Below are positions 5,263-5,897 of a stretch of 5,897 nucleotides of DNA, piece by piece. How positions within the stretch are numbered: the stretch's first letter is position 1; each line of letters starts with the position of its first letter. The DNA is from Methylovulum sp. (GTDB lineage Bacteria; Pseudomonadota; Gammaproteobacteria; Methylococcales; Methylomonadaceae). A model generated the notes under the pieces. It ran no database searches, was not told where the DNA came from, and worked only from the letters and a program-made list of their open reading frames with translations. The position numbers and the translations under genes are program-made. The stretch is from NCBI GenBank assembly GCA_016919605.1, contig JACXTQ010000237.1, positions 1-5,897 on the forward strand. Reading direction: 5' to 3'.

Positions 5263-5543
5263 TCTATACCGAAACCGCGATAGCCGATTTAGTGCGATTG
5301 CGGGATTTTTTGAAAACGCGAAGCCCAGAAGCCTCAAAACGGGCTATTTCAGCGATCCAAAAGGAAATTGAAAACGCCTCGCTGTTTCCAGAGCGATTTA
5401 GGCCCGTTCCAGACTTGATGCACTACAGGGAAATTATTATCGATTTTGGCAGTAGTGGCTATATTGCCCGCTTTAGATACGAGCAGGGCGGGGATATTCA
5501 TATCGTGCGTATCAAGCACCAACTTGAAAACGAGTATCCATAA
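5250..5543 (+). CDS. Type II toxin, RelE/ParE family
   Basis: This 97-residue protein has the RelE/ParE family's usual length and pattern. It starts with IIYTETAIADLVRLRDFL (4-21), the two-helix N-terminal arm. FPERFRPVPD (46-55) follows, then the central strands YREIIIDFGSSGYIARFRY (59-77) and a C-terminal IVRIKHQLENEY (85-96), like the H-x-R/L-E-x-x-Y ending of ParE proteins. ParE members poison DNA gyrase and RelE members cut mRNA on the ribosome. The pattern favours ParE-like, but the target is inferred. No strong Shine-Dalgarno precedes the ATG, which overlaps the antitoxin by 13 bp; coupling is likely. Arginine codons are 4 CGA, 2 AGG, 2 CGG and one each of AGA, CGC and CGT, unlike the CGT/CGC/AGA use of acyP, which suggests acquired DNA. 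Confidence 0.87.
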   Translation: MPRIIYTETAIADLVRLRDFLKTRSPEASKRAISAIQKEIENASLFPERFRPVPDLMHYREIIIDFGSSGYIARFRYEQGGDIHIVRIKHQLENEYP

Positions 5544-5574
5544 GCTTTGCCTTTTAGAATTTAACACCCCTTTT

Positions 5575-5655
5575 AAGTGTATTGGTATCCAATAAGGTAC
5601 ATAAACCCGCAAGCCGTAGAGCTTGGCGGGTTTTTTATTGTCTGGGGAAGTGCAA
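5575..5655 (+). repeat. Direct repeat copy B (81 bp), downstream of the toxin
   Basis: This is the second copy of the repeat at 4718-4798, 857 bp downstream in the same orientation and 73/81 identical. It follows the toxin stop by 31 nt and precedes the next antitoxin gene. No part of the tRNA accompanies it: the sequence before 5575 does not resemble the tRNA 3' end. Confidence 0.9.
5603..5636 (+). terminator. Rho-independent terminator of the first toxin-antitoxin operon (inside repeat B)
   Basis: AAACCCGC-AAGC (5603-5614) pairs with GCTT-(G bulge)-GCGGGTTT (5621-5633) around the loop CGTAGA, followed by T5631-5636. It is the same hairpin as at 4746-4779; the two changes lie at the loop, so the rest of the stem is preserved. 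Confidence 0.88.
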
Positions 5656-5689
5656 GGGGAGAATTAGCCTACTGCCATTTGTGGCTTGG

Positions 5690-5722
5690 CTTGTCCAAAC
5701 CAGTATAATAAAGCCCGACAAG
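5690..5722 (+). promoter_or_regulatory. Promoter and candidate operator of the second antitoxin gene
   Basis: A perfect -10 box TATAAT lies at 5704-5709; the -35 at 17 nt spacing (GTGGCT, 5681-5686) is weak. An inverted repeat, CTTGTC (5690-5695) and GACAAG (5717-5722), is centred on the -10 box, a good place for a self-repressing antitoxin to bind. Operator function is inferred. Confidence 0.5.
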
Positions 5723-5743
5723 ACACAATAAAAGGGGCTAGAC

Positions 5744-5897
5744 ATGATAACCTTAGAACTCGATAGCGAAACCAGCAGCTTGCTTGCCGAAATGGCGGAG
5801 CAGGAACACACCACCTTGGCGCAATTGGCAAATAAGCTTTTGGCTGAAAGCCTTGAAGATTGGCAAGACGCACGGGCGGCGGATGAGGCATTGGCAA
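5744..5897 (+). CDS. Second ribbon-helix-helix antitoxin-like protein, 3'-truncated by window edge
   Basis: The frame is open from the ATG at 5744 to the window end, giving 51 residues with no stop. An AGGGG Shine-Dalgarno at 5733-5737 lies 6 nt upstream. The N-terminus has strand ITLELD (2-7), a helix at about 9-20 (ETSSLLAEMAEQ), a turn with HTT, and a second helix (LAQLANKLLAESLEDW, 25-40). This is a ribbon-helix-helix layout, followed by the acidic DARAADEALA seen in RelB/StbD-type antitoxins. It is a different sequence from the antitoxin at 4975, so it is not a duplication. A partner toxin would be expected just beyond the window, but this cannot be checked here. Confidence 0.7.
   Translation, partial: MITLELDSETSSLLAEMAEQEHTTLAQLANKLLAESLEDWQDARAADEALA

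Noticed and set aside
5664..5897. 77-codon open frame on the minus strand at the window end
   Set aside because: Antisense to the second antitoxin start, which has a Shine-Dalgarno, a TATAAT box and a ribbon-helix-helix pattern.

Overview
The window looks like the chromosome of a gammaproteobacterium of moderate GC content. The clue is a fused RlmL/RlmK 23S rRNA methyltransferase, an architecture typical of gamma- and betaproteobacteria. A methylotroph-like lineage such as Methylococcales is possible, but that is only an impression.

Bases 2-2945 (+ strand) hold a compact cluster in one direction: the 3' part of rlmL, acyP (acylphosphatase), a small P-loop kinase resembling polynucleotide kinases, and a Thg1-like 3'-5' tRNA polymerase. 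The genes overlap by 13 bp, are separated by 7 bp, and overlap by 11 bp, in that order, so they are probably co-transcribed. The last two form a plausible RNA 5'-end healing pair: a kinase that phosphorylates an end and a polymerase that rebuilds it 3'-5'. This is the best candidate in the window for an under-described system.

Bases 2951-3928 (- strand) encode a standalone, shorter than usual GspF/PilC-type inner-membrane platform protein, convergent with the Thg1-like gene. Divergent from it, after about 260 bp, is a 98-residue exported protein. Its mature part is built from three copies of a KYPAANFQPTVIY motif, and the first two copies differ in DNA only at synonymous positions.

From 4573 onward there is a promoter, tRNA-Arg(CCT) at 4636-4712, and then a different kind of region. 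A CopG/ParD-like antitoxin and ParE/RelE-like toxin pair (4975-5543) is bracketed by two 81-bp direct repeats (4718-4798 and 5575-5655, 73/81 identical). Each repeat carries a rho-independent terminator. The first copy lies just 5 nt past the tRNA CCA. A second ribbon-helix-helix antitoxin gene begins after the second repeat and runs off the window. The layout tRNA - repeat - TA - repeat - TA suggests a small accessory island with repeated boundaries. The toxin's arginine codon use (CGA/AGG-rich) fits acquired DNA.

No insertion sequence, integrase, CRISPR array or rRNA gene is visible. No gap without a gene exceeds 300 bp.
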